DNA from: Apus apus
Lineage: Eukaryota; Chordata; Aves; Apodiformes; Apodidae
Length of the DNA stretch: 64,000 bases
Assembly (NCBI RefSeq): GCF_020740795.1
Contig: NC_067282.1
Span: 140,354,858 to 140,418,857, forward strand
Reading direction: 5' to 3'
In this document: positions 12,201-25,190 of the stretch, in pieces
How positions within the stretch are numbered: position 1 is the stretch's first letter
Layout: each line of letters starts with the position of its first letter
Program-made: the position numbers and the translations under genes
Notes under the pieces: generated by a model
The model's input: the letters and a program-made list of their open reading frames with translations, nothing else
Told to the model about the DNA's origin: nothing
The model's database searches: none

Positions 12201-15200
12201 CAAGTCCCACATTAAATTTGAAAAAGTTTTTATTTTTACAGCTATGGAGCTTTTAAGAGAGTCAGCTGGTATTTCAGACTGCTTCCTCTTCTTCCCAGCC
12301 CTGCATCCAACAAGGCTCAATCTGCACACGTGATTTCTCTTTCTAGCTGTCATTTTTCATGACCTCTCACAGTCCCTGTATGAATGGGCTCCCAGCTGAA
12401 GCACCCAACTCTCACGTCCTACATGTTCAGCCCAGAAGCACAGCCTGGCTTTAGTCTTATCAATTCACAGACTCTTTGGCCTTAGCTCCTGGTGCAAACA
12501 CTGAGGCTGTTGGGAAGGAGAAGGCTAAGCCCTGACAGGCTCTCCACTGCAGAGCTCAGCTCAGCCTGCACAAGCCCAGTGCTGCAGCCAGAAGAAAGGT
12601 GAAGGTGGGACTTTCAACCCAGGAGCACCAGGGGCTTGTGTGACTGCAGCTTCCCATGCAAGGAAGGGCACAGATTGTCCTGCACTGTTCCTTACTTTAT
12701 GGTTTAGCCAGGACAGGTCCAGTCTCACACAGGCATTAAAAAGCATAGCCTTGGCATAAAAGCTATTCCACTGCCAGAAATGTTCCATCAAATGCAGCAC
12801 CCCAGGCAGATGCAATGTCAGCACCAATTAATTTGGGAACAACTTACCTGATTATTAACAGGTTTGTGTCTTAAGTCTGGTTTGCTCAAGAGCCGATCTA
12901 TCTGTTTGTGGTTGAAGTTGGAGACTCCAATGGCCTTCACCATTCCCACATCCACCAGCTCCTCCATAGCCTAAAAACACTTGGGAATCAGACTTGCTAC
13001 TGAATTAAGACTTTTTAAATTTTATTTTCTTTCATACTGCAAAATGCCTCTGCAAAGACTTAAGTGATAAAAATCTTCATAGCTGGAATCCTCTTCTGAT
13101 ACAGCATTAGATCAGCACATTGAACAGTAGGACTCTGGTCAATTACATGGACTCTCACATCATGCATCATCATACTTAGAGATAACAATATTATTCAAGA
13201 TAACAATTACTACACTACTATTATTTCTGTAAAATACTACTATATTGAAATACCATCCCCCAGGTAGACCTTCTGCTCATAAATAAAAGAGGGTTTTTTT
13301 TAGGATAATTCCTCAGCTAACAAAATACTTATCCCATAATAAAAAGTTTGTCATTTGGAACAGTGCAGCTCAAGGAGGACCTGTTCTGGGAGAGCTAGAG
13401 CAGGATACCCAATCATGAACACCACTTAATTTCCTGGGATGCATCATTCAGCATTGGCAGAACAGCGTGAGCAGTGCTGTGTTCCCCTACCACCACCCAT
13501 TTTCTTTCACACTAGCAAACAATAGCTAGACAGCCCTAATTAGATTGGCATCTCCAGCAGAAGGGAAATGGGAGGAAATAAGCTGCTATCAGCCTTTAGA
13601 GCAGAAGATTCACCTCTTCCAAAGCAGAAATATTTTTTATTTAAAGTTGCCATCATAAGCAGCAGCCTGAAATGCCCAATTTTTCCTTCAAATGAGAAAA
13701 AAATGTGCCTTATTCTTCATCTGACAGAAGGGAAAAAGTATCAGTGAATTACTCTGATTCTTGGTGAGTCTCTTGTCCTCTTGTGACCTGGGCACGCTGA
13801 GCACTGGTGGGAGTGGAGGGGAAGGGAAGCCCAAACCTTCAGCCAAGCAGAAATTCGAACTTGTGCCCAAGTCATGTCTCCCATGCAGCCTGTGCTCATG
13901 CCTGTTTGCCTTGCACACACAGCTCTAGCAAAGGACTTCGGGCAAGTTCTGGTACTTTCTAGATGGGGGGAAATCTCGATGCTCTGGGTACACTGGCACA
14001 GGCTTGTTGGCTTTGCTGTGGTCTGGGCAGCTTGGGTGCTACTAGGGATGAGGGTGGCTACAGCTAAAGCCACCAATGAATGCACGGAGAGAGGTGTGGG
14101 GACTGAAGTGACAGTGTCTGTCAGCCCAAGCCACTGCAGGGTACCCACACAGTCAAAGGTGTCCTCTTGCCATGGCCACCCAGCCACTGTAGTTGGCATA
14201 AAAATACCTCCGTTTTGGCAAAGTAACACAAAAAGGAGCCCAAGGGCACAAAGATCAGCAATCGTGGCTAGTTCACATCAGAAAGCCTCTCAAAACAATT
14301 CTTCAAGTGGAACCCTGAAAGTCTTCAGGCTATTATTTCAAACTGGCAAGAAATTTTTGGCCTGTCAATGAACATACCTCCCACGTATCCAGAAAATCTG
14401 TATCGCTGGGAATGACCATGCCATTTCCATCTAGAGGAAAGAGCTGCTCTCCTGCCTGTCATCACAAATGAAAACAGGGTTTAAGGCAAGCTGAAATCGT
14501 AAGTAGTTAAAGAAATCCCTTGGAAATTCTACAAGTGAGTTGAGGTGGAGACACACTGGATATCCTGGCTCATGTTTGTGCTTATGTTTTGAAAAAGGTG
14601 GCCAAAACCAGTCATCTGTATGAATAGAGTAATCTTCAAGAAAATCTGCTTCTTGAGAATCTGCCCTACAGGCAGAGGAAGGGCAGAGGCTTTTATGTGC
14701 CTCAGTCAGATTGTGGGATGGCCAAGGATGTGATACCATGGGGAAACAAAGATTTATTTAACCTGGAAGTAGAGAAGAGAAAATAGGAACTAAGGAATTC
14801 ACAGATGTGAGATCCTGGGTAAGCAAATGACAGTCAAATCCCAGTCTTTAAGAGGAATGTGATCTGGGTAGTAATCTGATCCACAACACAGAAAAGCTGT
14901 GCAGGGTAAAATGAGGTACTACAAGACCTAACTTAAGCAGCCATGACCTCACCTTTCCTCCAGGGCACTCCATGCAGAGGTTTGTCATTATGTCCTAATG
15001 AGGTTTAGTAACACTCCTAATTAGAGAGGACTAAGGGCATGTCCAGATCCAAAGGAAAAAGTGGCAGAGCTCCAACAGGAGTTAAAAGTCTCAATACCTT
15101 GAATCCCATGGGCCAGTGCATCAAATAGAGATCCAGATAATCCAGCTGGAGGGCAGCAAGTGTTTTCTGGCATGCCTCCTTCACCAGGGATCTCTCGTGG

Positions 15201-18200
15201 AAGGTGGACCACAGCTGTGGGGGTAAAGCAAAGCCTGGGAGCTGCTCTCCTAACCTCATGGCCACAGAGCATCCCTGGCAGGGAAACACACAGCACAGAC
15301 ATGGGGCAGATCATGATATGGCACATCTTCTTGTCTTGAGGAAGTGCCACTTGTGTGCACTTAATTTTCTTTGTCGTACTGTCAGTTAAGTAAAATGACT
15401 ATGAGATACTCTAAAATTCCAACAATTCATAAAGCAATTAAACAAAACTAAGGAAAAAAGCAAAACTGGTGCAAATCGACCCACCAGCTTCCAGCAGATA
15501 GAAGTTACTTTATTTTTCCTACAATTGTTGTTGGGGGGAAAAAACAAAACAAAACACAACATACAGGAGTTAACAGGCTGAGGCCAGCGGCGCAGCAGGA
15601 GTGACCACGAACACAATAGTCCTGCTTCCTATCTCAGAGGCAACTGAGAGCACGGCCTCAGTTCCTGTCTCCATGCTGACAATGGATATGGACTATAAAA
15701 AAATCCCTCTCAAATCAAGCCTGTTTTTTTTTTCAAGAGTTGGCCTCTTCCTTCCCTCCATCCTCAAAATGCTTCGCCCTGGCAGAGAGTTAATTTCCAG
15801 ACCAGCTTCATTCCCCAGCACTTTACAGGTGGGGACCTTGTCTCCTCTCCCAAGAGCTGGTCTCACATGAGACAACTTATCCAAGGACATACCTTACTGA
15901 CAATAAAGAGGTCTTCTCGCCTGACAACCCCCTCCTCCATCTTTTCTCGTAGTGCATCCCCGATCTCACTCTCATTCTGGTACAGGTAGGCACAATCAAA
16001 GTGGCGGTACCCAACATCTATGGCACACTTTACTGCATCTCTTGCTCTTCCTTGGAGAGACTGAAACAAAAGTCAGAAGTTTGGTAGAGCTGTCCTGGTT
16101 TGAGACAAGTTTGCTGTTCTTCAAATCCAGATACTTTAAGCTCCCATATAATGAGGTGTTGGATCTCACTTTCATAGGTTTCTGGAATAAAATGGCCATG
16201 GGAGTCACTGATGAGTCACCTGAGCTGATCTGCCCTTTTTTTCTAAGGATGGAAAACTCCTTCAGACACAAGGCTATTTTGAAATAAGTTCTAATTTGCC
16301 CAGAAATTAAAAGCAATTTTAGTGTTACAATACTGGCGACATAAGGAAGTTAATCACCTCTGGAAAGCTCCCTGGCCCTGCACACAAACAAGCCAGCACT
16401 TGTTGACAAGGACAGCAAAACGCTACAGACAGTGCCACCTCCTGGGTAAAACACACAACCTGGTATTTAATAGAAACGTAAATCCCTTCAGATTCTTGGC
16501 TTGGAGACACAGAAGAGTTGTTTGATGACTGGATACCGACTGTGGAAAATGGCACTTCAAAAAGAAACATGATTCAAAACAGCGACCACCTCCTAAATTT
16601 AACTTCATTATATCCCCACCCATCATCTTTTTTTTGAATAATTTCACTTCTCCAGATACTTCCAACCAAAGGGTGCTTGTTTCATTCACCTAAGTTAAAA
16701 AAAAAAAAAAAAAACCCAAACAACAACATAGAAACTGCAGTGTTTTTTTCCACAAGGCTACGCACAACCAACTAACCAGTTGAAAGTTTTACAGATTTTC
16801 CTTCTTGCGGCCCCATTGCCTTTCCCACCCCTTCCTACAGGTGAACACTCCAGCTCCTTGGGCAGCATGGGAAAGCACGGGCTAATGGCAAAACCAACCA
16901 AACGTTGCCAAGTACCTTATCTCCAGGTGCTGCTGTGGCATGGGAAAGCTGCCCTGCAGGAATCAGAGCTCTCTGGGGAACAAAAAAACCACAGCGGGGA
17001 GTGAAGGAGGGCTTTTGAGTGGAGGAGGCTCAGTGGAGAGCAAAGGTGACTCCATACCCTGTGATTACACAAAACTCTGTAACTTGAGATGTTTTTCAGA
17101 AAAAAAAACCAATCCATTGCTTCATTTTACACAGTGCTCGCTGAGCAGGACTTCAAGTCAGAGTGACTGAGTAAAGGAGAGGTCCCGTTGCCACATCAAA
17201 ACACAGGGAGTCACAGCTGAAGTTGCTGTGGGAACCTTAGATCAAGAAGCTTTGGTTAAGTAATCACAGTGGGTTTGGGCCATGTATTCATTGCATTAAC
17301 ACAAGAGAGTTTTGTGGTGGCAGGGATCACATATCCAAAACTTTCCTTCTCTACAGTCCTAACCTGTTCCTGTTGGTGTCCTAATGCTTCCTTCAGAGAA
17401 TCACAGAAGGTTAGGGGTTGGAAGGGACCTCCAAAGATCATCAAGTCCAACCCCTCTGCCAGAGCAGGACCAAAACAGTGGCAGATCAGTCAGAAAGGCA
17501 TCCAGACAGGTCTTGAAAGTCTCCAGAGGAGACTCCACAACCTCCTGTGTCGCAGCGTCAGTGCCCTAAGAGGCCCCACACCAGGCACACTTTGGCTTTT
17601 TAAAGCCAACTTAGTTACTTCAGGCTCCTCAGTGTCTTTTGTCATCAGACCAACCACGACTAAAAGGGTTAAACAAATTCAGCCCTATTTGTGCATAAGT
17701 TATGTGACAACTAGCAGCAGCTGACCAAAAGACATGGCAAGAATATTTAAAGATATTTTTATGCTGACTGGACAGTGTTTCACTTGTTTCAAGAAGCTGG
17801 AAGCTTGTGATTCAACTGTTTAGTTTCCAGTCTAAAATCCAGGGGACAAGCTACTATTTTTTTTTTAGTTTCTTAAGAAGCTCACTTTCTTAAAATGTTC
17901 AGCTTGCTTCCAGGCTCCTTTTACATGTACAATTCAGTGTATCCTTTTACTTCTCTCTTACCTAAAGTCTATTCAATAACCTCTGCAGGTAAAGACTCAC
18001 CCAAACTATTTTCCTGCGAAGTGCTGCATCTCATCTGCTGCCACACAAGTAAGTTATCTTAAGTCTCTAAGCAGTCCATGTAAATTTCCATTTCAAAATC
18101 CACTGATTGCCACTTAAGTTCCTGTATCTAGATGCACTCATAAAAGATGACACCTACATGACATGCTGGGATATTATTACCCAATGCCAAAAGCAGAAAA

Positions 18201-18578
18201 ATAAAAACACAAATAAAGACAAATAAGCTGGGCAGAATGTTTTTACTTTTGTAATATGTCAGTTTTTTCCATAGCTAAGGAAAATCCCCTTCTACCTGCT
18301 CACTTAAAAAATTTCCTGAAGGACAAGTGTAAATGCATGCAATATCTGAAATACTTCAAAAGGCAAGGAAATCTGCAGAGGATTTGCTGCATTTTCCTGA
18401 CCTGAAAAGGAGATTGTTGTAGAAGTCTACCATGGTTCTCAGCAATCTCCTGGTGTCACCTGTGTGACCAGAGGCACAGGGACAAGGAGAGTTCCCCAGC
18501 CCCACTAGGTACCTGCCAAGTCCCCAGTCCCAGGACGGGCATCTCCACACAGATGGGCAGCTCCAGGTAGGTGGCCAT
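9264..18578 (-). CDS. AKR1B1-like: Complete AKR1B-type aldo-keto reductase, 10 exons, 315 aa
   Basis: Exons in transcript order: 18578-18513, 16060-15893, 15214-15098, 14455-14378, 12970-12848, 12126-12020, 11244-11163, 10706-10623, 10180-10098, 9303-9264. Lengths are 66, 168, 117, 78, 123, 107, 82, 84, 83 and 40 bp. The sum is 948 bp with no frame break, every junction is GT-AG, and the sizes match the AKR1B pattern. The enzyme is a cytosolic (beta/alpha)8-barrel that reduces aldehydes with NADPH. The catalytic tetrad is present: D44, Y49, K78, H111 (in [21 protein letters not shown] and LMHWPMG). Cofactor-site K263 lies in [10 protein letters not shown], and the C-terminal Cys precedes [11 protein letters not shown]. 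The start is the only ATG giving the standard 22-residue first exon ending GLGTWQ. The tail is one residue shorter than human AKR1B1. It is convergent with the AKR fragment at the left edge. The subfamily assignment is firm; one-to-one orthology to AKR1B1 or AKR1B10 is not settled. Confidence 0.95.
12971..14377. other. AKR1B intron 4; no recognised element
   Basis: The 1.4-kb intron between AKR1B exons 4 and 5 contains overlapping open frames of about 160 codons on both strands around 13741-14371. Neither resembles a known family, and both strands being open points to compositional chance. Confidence 0.5.
17398..17572 (-). mobile_element. CR1 LINE 3' fragment in AKR1B intron 1
   Basis: The + strand begins GAATCACAGAAGGTTAGGGG and continues GTTGGAAGGGACCTCCAAAG, then the region equivalent to GACTCCACAACCTCC. 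This is the reverse complement of a CR1 3' end. It lies between AKR1B exons 1 and 2, in the same orientation as the gene. Confidence 0.88.
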
Positions 18579-18636
18579 GCGTGGTCTCCTTCCAGCTGCC
18601 ACAGGAAAGGAGAAACTACAGCCCCTTGCAAAACCT

Positions 18637-18644
18637 TTTAAATA
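18637..18644 (-). promoter_or_regulatory. TATA-like box of the AKR1B gene
   Basis: The - strand reads CCTATTTAAAAGG about 60 bp upstream of the ATG at 18578. This leaves room for a start site roughly 30 bp downstream and a short 5' UTR. Inferred from spacing only. Confidence 0.45.
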
Positions 18645-21256
18645 GGCTTTGCCCCTCCCTCCTGCCTGCTGACTAGCTGCAGACCAGGAAAATACGGGTA
18701 GAAAGGCTATAATAAGCAAGAGAATGCAGGGATTTTGCCCTTGTCTCACCCTTTGGAGTGTTTAAAAACTGATTGTGGGCTCCTCATGTGAACTTGTTGA
18801 GTGAGCTTGTCATGCCAGTTACACATATTGCATTGACTGAGGTTGCAGCTTTTTGTATACCTCATGGTCTCTGCTTTTTTACAAGAAAATTTATATTTGA
18901 GGAATATGCACACACCCCAGGAAACATTTGTCATCTCACCTGTCTGCAACTGAACACACCTCCAGAAGAAACCACAAAGCTGTCTCAGGTGGAAGCACAG
19001 ATCTGTCCACAGGAAGGATTATAATTTTAAAAATTCTCAATACTGCTTCATCCCCACAGCACTGGGCACCCAGCACCCATATTATATATACAGAATCATA
19101 GAATGTGTGGGGTTGGAAGGGACCTTTAAAGGTCGTCTAGTCCACCCTGCTCTGTAGTGCACAGGTACCTTTTTGACTAGATCAGATTGCTCAGAGCCTT
19201 GTCAAGCCTTGAATGTTTCCAAGGATGGGGCCTCCACCACATCTCTGGGTACCCTGTTCCAGTGCTTCACAACTCTCATTTGTAAATAACTTCTTCCTGA
19301 TAGCCAGTCTAATTCTACCCTGTTCTAGTTTAAGACCATTGTCCCTCGTCCTATCTCTACAATCCCTTGTAAAAAGCCCCTCCCCAGCTTTCCTGCAGCC
19401 CCTTCAGGTACTGGAAGGCTGCTATAAGTTCTCCCTGAAGCCCTCTCTTCTCCAGGCTGAACAACCCCAGCTCTTGCAGCCTGTCTTCGTAGGAGAGGTG
19501 CTCCAGCCCCCTGATCATTTTTGTGGCCTTTCTCTGGACTCCCCTCCACTGCCCCTGTTACAGCCTGTTGCTCATACTCATAAGCTGCAGGACAGGGGGA
19601 CAGCATTGTCCTTTTAATGATGGGTTTGCCCCACTTGAGAGAGGAGTTGAGAAATAAATAAAGCTTTGTCTTTTCAAGAGCCATCTTGCTTGCCCTGTGT
19701 GACTCTTCAAAATCAAGTCTGCAAGGCTGATGATCACTAATGGCACACCTTGGCACTGCTGTGTTTCCTGGAGCAGCCACTGTCATGTTCTATACTTACC
19801 CACTTTTCAGAAGCCAGACAGCTTGGGTTGTCTTGTCCCTTGATTCTGTGTTACTGCTACTTTATGGCCTTTCCTGCTTGCATGCTGTCCTACATCAGAT
19901 GTTTTACCATCCACAACTGAAAAACAACTTCCGCATTTTAATAAAATAAATAAAAACAAAAACAACAACATAAAAACACCAGAAAACCCAAACAAACAAA
20001 CAAACAAAACAGTTCTATAAGGCTCAAAAGGAATAGATGCCTATTCTGGAAAATGCAAAACCTCTTGTTTTTGCACACAGTAGGTTTGACCCCAGCCTGG
20101 AGGCTCCTATGTCCTGCCAGAGGGAGCTGGCATGCTACCTGGTTTCAGAGCCCTGCCCAAAATTTTGCAAGAACTAATTTTAAAGATATGAGTGCTAAGC
20201 ATTTATTGTTTATCCAGCCATTAATGAATTTTTTCCTTCCCTGTCATTTCTTTGCCTGTTATGGGCAGAACCAGCCCCAGGGTAGCACCATGCTTCAACA
20301 GGCAGCATCTCAAATGCCCAGCGACCCGGGTCACCCTAAACAGGCACTTTTTACCACATGCAGACCCCACATGCAGAATATGCTCAGCCTGGCAGCAAAA
20401 ACTTGTTTTGAAGCTAATCCAGATAAAAGTCAACAAAGCCAGAGAGACTGAGCATGAGCACACTCAGCACTCCCAAGGCAGACACTCAAAGAGCCCCTGA
20501 AGGCATCAATCCACCCTGCTGCTCCCTACAACAGGTCCTTAGTGGTACAACCTCTTGTCCTCCAGAGCCAGGTTTCCTGTAGGATTCCGTGCCTTTTCAC
20601 ATTGGGTAGTTTTCCTCTTGTATCCTCAAGCTGCATGTCTCAGCCAGCAGCAGCTCTCCCTGCCTTGCAGCCTGACCCTTCCTGCAGGACTCAATGCCAC
20701 CAGCCTCGTCACTGCTCCGTCCTACAGGTTGGCCTCCTGCCCAGAAGGTGGAGCCAGAGCTGGCTTTGGCCACCGGGCACCTCATCCCCACCTCCAAGGA
20801 TTTTAGCAGAGGTGTGCAGGTTTGGGACAAGCTGAGGGAGAACCCTTTCAATTTAATTTCTGAGGTCAAAAAGACTGGTTCTGCTCTGCCTGAATTCTGC
20901 AACAAAAGCAAGATTTAACCGGCAGTTCTACTGCTCAATGCTACTATATGGAGATTTGATGCATTTATGTTGTTTTTCTCCTTAGCTGTGAGAAAAGTGC
21001 ATTATATAGAGGAAAGATACATGATGGCCAGAGCTCACTGGATCATCCACCTGATGTCCCAGTCACAGTGACTGCTGGGCTACCTGTACAGCTGCTCTAC
21101 AGCCAAGGACAGGAAAAAATTCACTTCAGCTCATGGCTGAAACTAATGTAGAGTAACAAGAGGCTGGCTTTCCAGTACAGCTGTCATGTCCACTCTTCCT
21201 CAGTGACATGTAGCCACCTCCCTAAAGAGAGGGCCTCTCCCAGTTCCTTGACGTCC
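18645..21256. other. Upstream flank of AKR1B; only one CR1 fragment seen
   Basis: Apart from the CR1 at 19091-19550 this 2.6 kb shows A-rich runs near 19940-20000 (AAACAAACAAACAAAC) and no gene or RNA that I recognise. Confidence 0.5.
19091..19550 (-). mobile_element. CR1 LINE fragment
   Basis: Starts CAGAATCATAGAATGTGTGG, then GGTTGGAAGGGACC. It continues through GGATGGGGCCTCCACCACAT, the region for early grouping of squads of conserved CR1 3' sequence (AACAACCCCAGCTCTTGCAG), to CTTTCTCTGGACTCCCCTCC. This is the reverse complement of CR1 3' UTR plus the end of its ORF2 region. It is longer than the other CR1 tails near the AKR genes. Confidence 0.9.
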
Positions 21257-21823
21257 TGTTATGGTTTAAGTGGACCCGGCAAATTGTTGACACCTGTAAG
21301 AGGAACTAGAAAGAGAGGGAGACTTCAGGACCCCGAAGGACCTGAGAAGGTCAGAACAGAGAGGGTCAGTATTCCCTCCCACTTCCTGCCATACTCTATA
21401 AAAGCCAGGAGAACCAAAAGCTCAGCCCCTTTTTCCTGTGCCTTTCTTCTTTGCTGGTGATGCTGCTCGGAAGCTCCTGTCTTTTTCTTCAACTTGCCAT
21501 GTGCTCTGCAGAATCTAACTCTTATTTGATGCTGTGAGGAGCCACAGACACCTCTCCTGAAGCGGCCTTGCCACAAGGGACTCTCACTCACCTATTCCTG
21601 TGATTATTGAGATCAGTTTTGTATATATCCCTATGTAAGTTTACACATCTGTTCCTCACCCCACATGTTACTCCCTTTTCCGTGTTACAGTGACCTTGTT
21701 CCAGTTTCAATTTCCAACCTTTAAGTCTCTCTTCCTTATTCCCCTTTTATCTTCCCTTGGGAAGAGTGGGGGTAATAGAGAGCAGTTCTGCCCTCTGATT
21801 TGTGTGACCACTAAAGCAAAACA
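21257..21823 (+). mobile_element. Solo LTR (567 bp) with 5-bp target duplication
   Basis: Begins TGTTATGGTTTAAGTGG and ends GCAAAACA, so the ends are TG...CA. It is flanked by perfect 5-bp repeats CGTCC at 21252-21256 and 21824-21828. A TATA box TATAAAAG lies at 21397-21404, suitably placed for a U3/R boundary. No internal retroviral sequence adjoins it, so it is a solo LTR left by recombination. It lies 2.7 kb upstream of AKR1B and points away from it. Confidence 0.85.
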
Positions 21824-21828
21824 CGTCC

Positions 21829-24555
21829 ACTCTGCCCACCACAAAGGCAGACATGGAGAGGGTTATCCCACTCGCTGCTTCTGCCATCCCTCACACAGCA
21901 AAGCACATTTTCATACTGAACCAAACTGCATCCCACCAGCTGCTGAAATTTCAGTCATTAGTCTATTTTAGGAAAACAGTCATTAACTCAGAGCACCCTT
22001 TCTTAACCCTGTGTGAAGGTCTTTGTTCACTTTGCCTTTAAGTCCTTGTTCAGTTTTTCAAAGCACTTACAACTTTTTGTTTTTTAAAAAAATTCAGATA
22101 GATTTAACTCAGAAGCATTTCTCTTCCAGCTTCTTGGCTTCATATGGGTCAGAAAATTTTGTTACCTATGAAGCTGTCTAAAGTGGTGGTGACTCCTTGG
22201 CACATTTCCACAGGCAGGTGCAAACAGTGCTGAGCCTGAAGACCTGAAGCTGGTAAAATATAAGCCAGCCAAGTAGGAAACAGCACAGATTCAGAGCTAA
22301 ATAGCTCTCTTCTAAAAACTAATTGCTTCATAAAACACCTTTGAAAGATTGCCTGAGGTTTCTGCTTGCACTTGTGAGCAGGGGGAAGGCAGCACTTTCC
22401 TAACAGCTTCAAGTCCAAGTTGTGTTAGCTGAGAAAATACCAGCATGGACGTTACCAGTGAAGCCGGTCCCACCTTGACATCAACAAAATTTCTCTGGTA
22501 AAAGGATTGCTTCAGTCAGGGCAGAATCAGAAACCTGGTTTTAAGGACTGAAAAGGTAATGCTGTAGGAAACACTGGGGGCCAGCAAAGGGCCAGTGTCG
22601 GCTGGCTTCCAAGAGGGGGAAACTGAGGCTGTCCCCAGGGGCAAACAAGGCAGCAACAGCCAGTGAGAGAACCTGCTTAGCCAAGGTCTAACCTGTGGAA
22701 AGAAGATGCCTTTGATTACTTAAAACTACCACCATTCCCCTGCAGGAATATGATCAGAGGATTCAGTTTTGAAGTCTATCAGACACAATAGATCATTGTG
22801 ATCCACAAAATTATCAGTAAAGCCATTATTACTAAAATTACCAGTAAAGCTAAGTCCTAATATGATTTGCACATTTTTTTAACTTCTGTCTTATCAACTT
22901 GTGCTTTTTAATCTGAATTAGGATAGGTCCTTTTCTGAAGATCTTTTTTAAGTATAGAACTTCAGTGTAGCATTTTGGTGTAAATATCAATGATACCTAG
23001 TTGATAAGTGACTCCTGTAAATTAAAACGATACTGGAAGTAAAGTATGAAAAAAATTCTCTCTTTTACTTTCATGTATAATTTTGGGATTTACAACATAT
23101 TTAAACTTCAGATATTATAAGTGTGTGTGATAAATATATTATCTATATATATATTTCCTTTTTTTTTTTTCTCTGCATTTCTTGAAGGTGGGGAATATGG
23201 AATTTAAGGATGAGTCTGACAAAGATGAAGCAGAGAATCTGTGTATTTTGTTATTGCTTTATCTCACAGACTCCTTCCCTTAGGACATAATAATCTCAAA
23301 ACAAACAAAAGAAAGAAAGGAAGAGTTACCAGGACCTACAATAATCTCTCCACACAGGTAGTCCTGGCTTTATCTGCTTTTTCAAAGCCCTTGTTACAAA
23401 TGCCAGGCTTCATTTGCACAGTGGCTCAAACACAGGGTAAATAATCCTTTGCAGCAGCTCTACAGTAGTGTTGTGAGTTAAGGTAGAGATAATCTAGATA
23501 CACTTTTCCGTAGCCAGCCCCTGGGAAGGTTTAGCCTCATTTCCTCAGCTGTTAAGAGCTGAACATAAGCATTATCTCTCACCAGAATACATCTTCTGAG
23601 GGTACAACTTCTGTGCGTGTGGTCAGTAGCCTCCCACCTGCATCCCTCGCTGTGCTGCCTGAGGGGTGAAAGGGAGGGCTGTGTTTTTTATGGAGTACAA
23701 TCCTTGTTCTTCTTCAAAAGCAGGTGCTGTATTTTTCTTTCCACACACCTCCCAGACAGACCAGTTTTTCACAGGATCTGGGATCAGTCTCAGTTCTTAT
23801 TTTCATTACGTAGATAAATTCAGTGCTTACAACACGACAGTTGAAGCATTTCACACTTCAGCTGTCTAGACCTCAGAGACTTTTGGTCTTTGTGTTGCAG
23901 CCTTCCATTGAAAGGAAAACCAGGATCAGTTTCAGTACAGGATGTGCTATAATGGCAGAGGGTGGATAGCTTAGAGTGGTGGCAGCATTCAGGTGAGCTG
24001 CTCTTGACAAAGGGAAGATTGTTAAGGAATACCAGAAGCTGATAAAGGCCTAAACAACAGCCTTGAAGAGATACATGAAGAGCCACAAAAAAACCAAGAA
24101 CGAAGATAAGAGGAATCTAGCTTGCATACTTCAATAACCATTAATCTCCTGAAGAGGAACCTAAAGGGGTAACAAAGGAAACATTTTGCCACAAGGCATG
24201 AGGTCAGCAGAACTCAGATCACAGAGATCACAGAGAGTGATCGACCACCAACTCAATAAACACCCCCTCCCCATTTAAGACCACTCCTCACTGAACACGC
24301 ACCTCGACTTAAAAGGACACTGTGCCTTTAAACAGAAGTGGGCAGTACAATTAACTAATGAGACTGGTTAAGTTACTAACCATTGTGTGTAAATAAACGT
24401 GGACCTTGTGTTTGCTGAAGAGGATAAATATGCCATAGATTTTTGTATGGAGCTGAGATAGCTTTGTGGAATACCTGTGGAGAACTGGCCTCCAAAAGAG
24501 TATGTCTCTCACTGAAATTGACTGTAATAGAGAGACGTAACAGGAAAAACAAAAT
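21829..24555. other. Intergenic; no gene or dated repeat recognised
   Basis: This is 2.7 kb of mostly AT-rich sequence with a (TA)n plus poly-T stretch at about 23135-23172. Frames are short and unrelated to known families. Confidence 0.45.
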
Positions 24556-24559
24556 AAAG

Positions 24560-25190
24560 GAGAAAACGGTGTCAATCCCGCGGGGCAGGGGCCGCGGCTG
24601 GGACTTCATCCCGAGCTGCGGGTAGGCCTGGGAGCTGCAGCCTACACCTGCACAGCAAGGAATGCCAGACGATCCCTGTGGGTCGTTACCATGTTCATTG
24701 CCCGCTGCTGCTGGCACAAGGGAGAGGGAAGAGAAGAAGACAAAAGAGAGAGGAGAAGGGAAACCAAATAAAAGGAGCCGAGCTGAAAGCAGCCCTGGCT
24801 GAGACCAGCGCGGGCCGTGACTTTGACACCAGACCCGGGTCTGGTGAGGAAAACAGCGTCAGACCCCTCGCCTCTCCAGCGCTGCTGAGACCATCGGCAG
24901 AAGGCTCTTCAGGGCGACAGCGGTGAGTGGCCCTGCCACCCGTCCCGTGCCCAGACTCCAAAAGAGCCGTCCCCTGTGCCCAGGCACATGGCAGCTCGGC
25001 TGCCAGAGGCACCAGAAGGACGAAGGCAGCAGCTGCTGCAGCCCCTGCTGTCCCTGCCGCTGGTGCCACCTGTGCTGGACCTGCCAGCACTGCCACAACT
25101 CGCCTCACCCCGGCTCAGGAGGACGTGAGCACATCGCCATCCAAACCTTCCGCCTCTAACACCTCCTCCCCCCCGGGTGTGTAACTGGCC
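24560..25190 (+). other. GC-rich block of unknown origin with an almost continuous frame
   Basis: The base composition jumps from AT-rich flanks to GC-rich here. One + strand frame is open from 24678 to 25184 except for a single TGA at 24924-24926. The reading is basic and then Ala/Pro/Ser/Thr-rich, with an Ala run near 25020. CGGTGAGTGG at 24922 resembles a splice donor. I recognise no family. It could be a retroviral leader/gag remnant or a CpG-rich noncoding promoter exon. Confidence 0.35.

Noticed and set aside
13741-14371. Frames of 162 and 165 codons inside AKR1B intron 4
   Set aside because: They overlap on opposite strands, have no family resemblance and lie between well-defined exons.
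24565-24585. GGTGTCAATCCCG as a primer site at the start of the GC-rich block
   Set aside because: It begins CGG rather than TGG, and I can match it to no tRNA.
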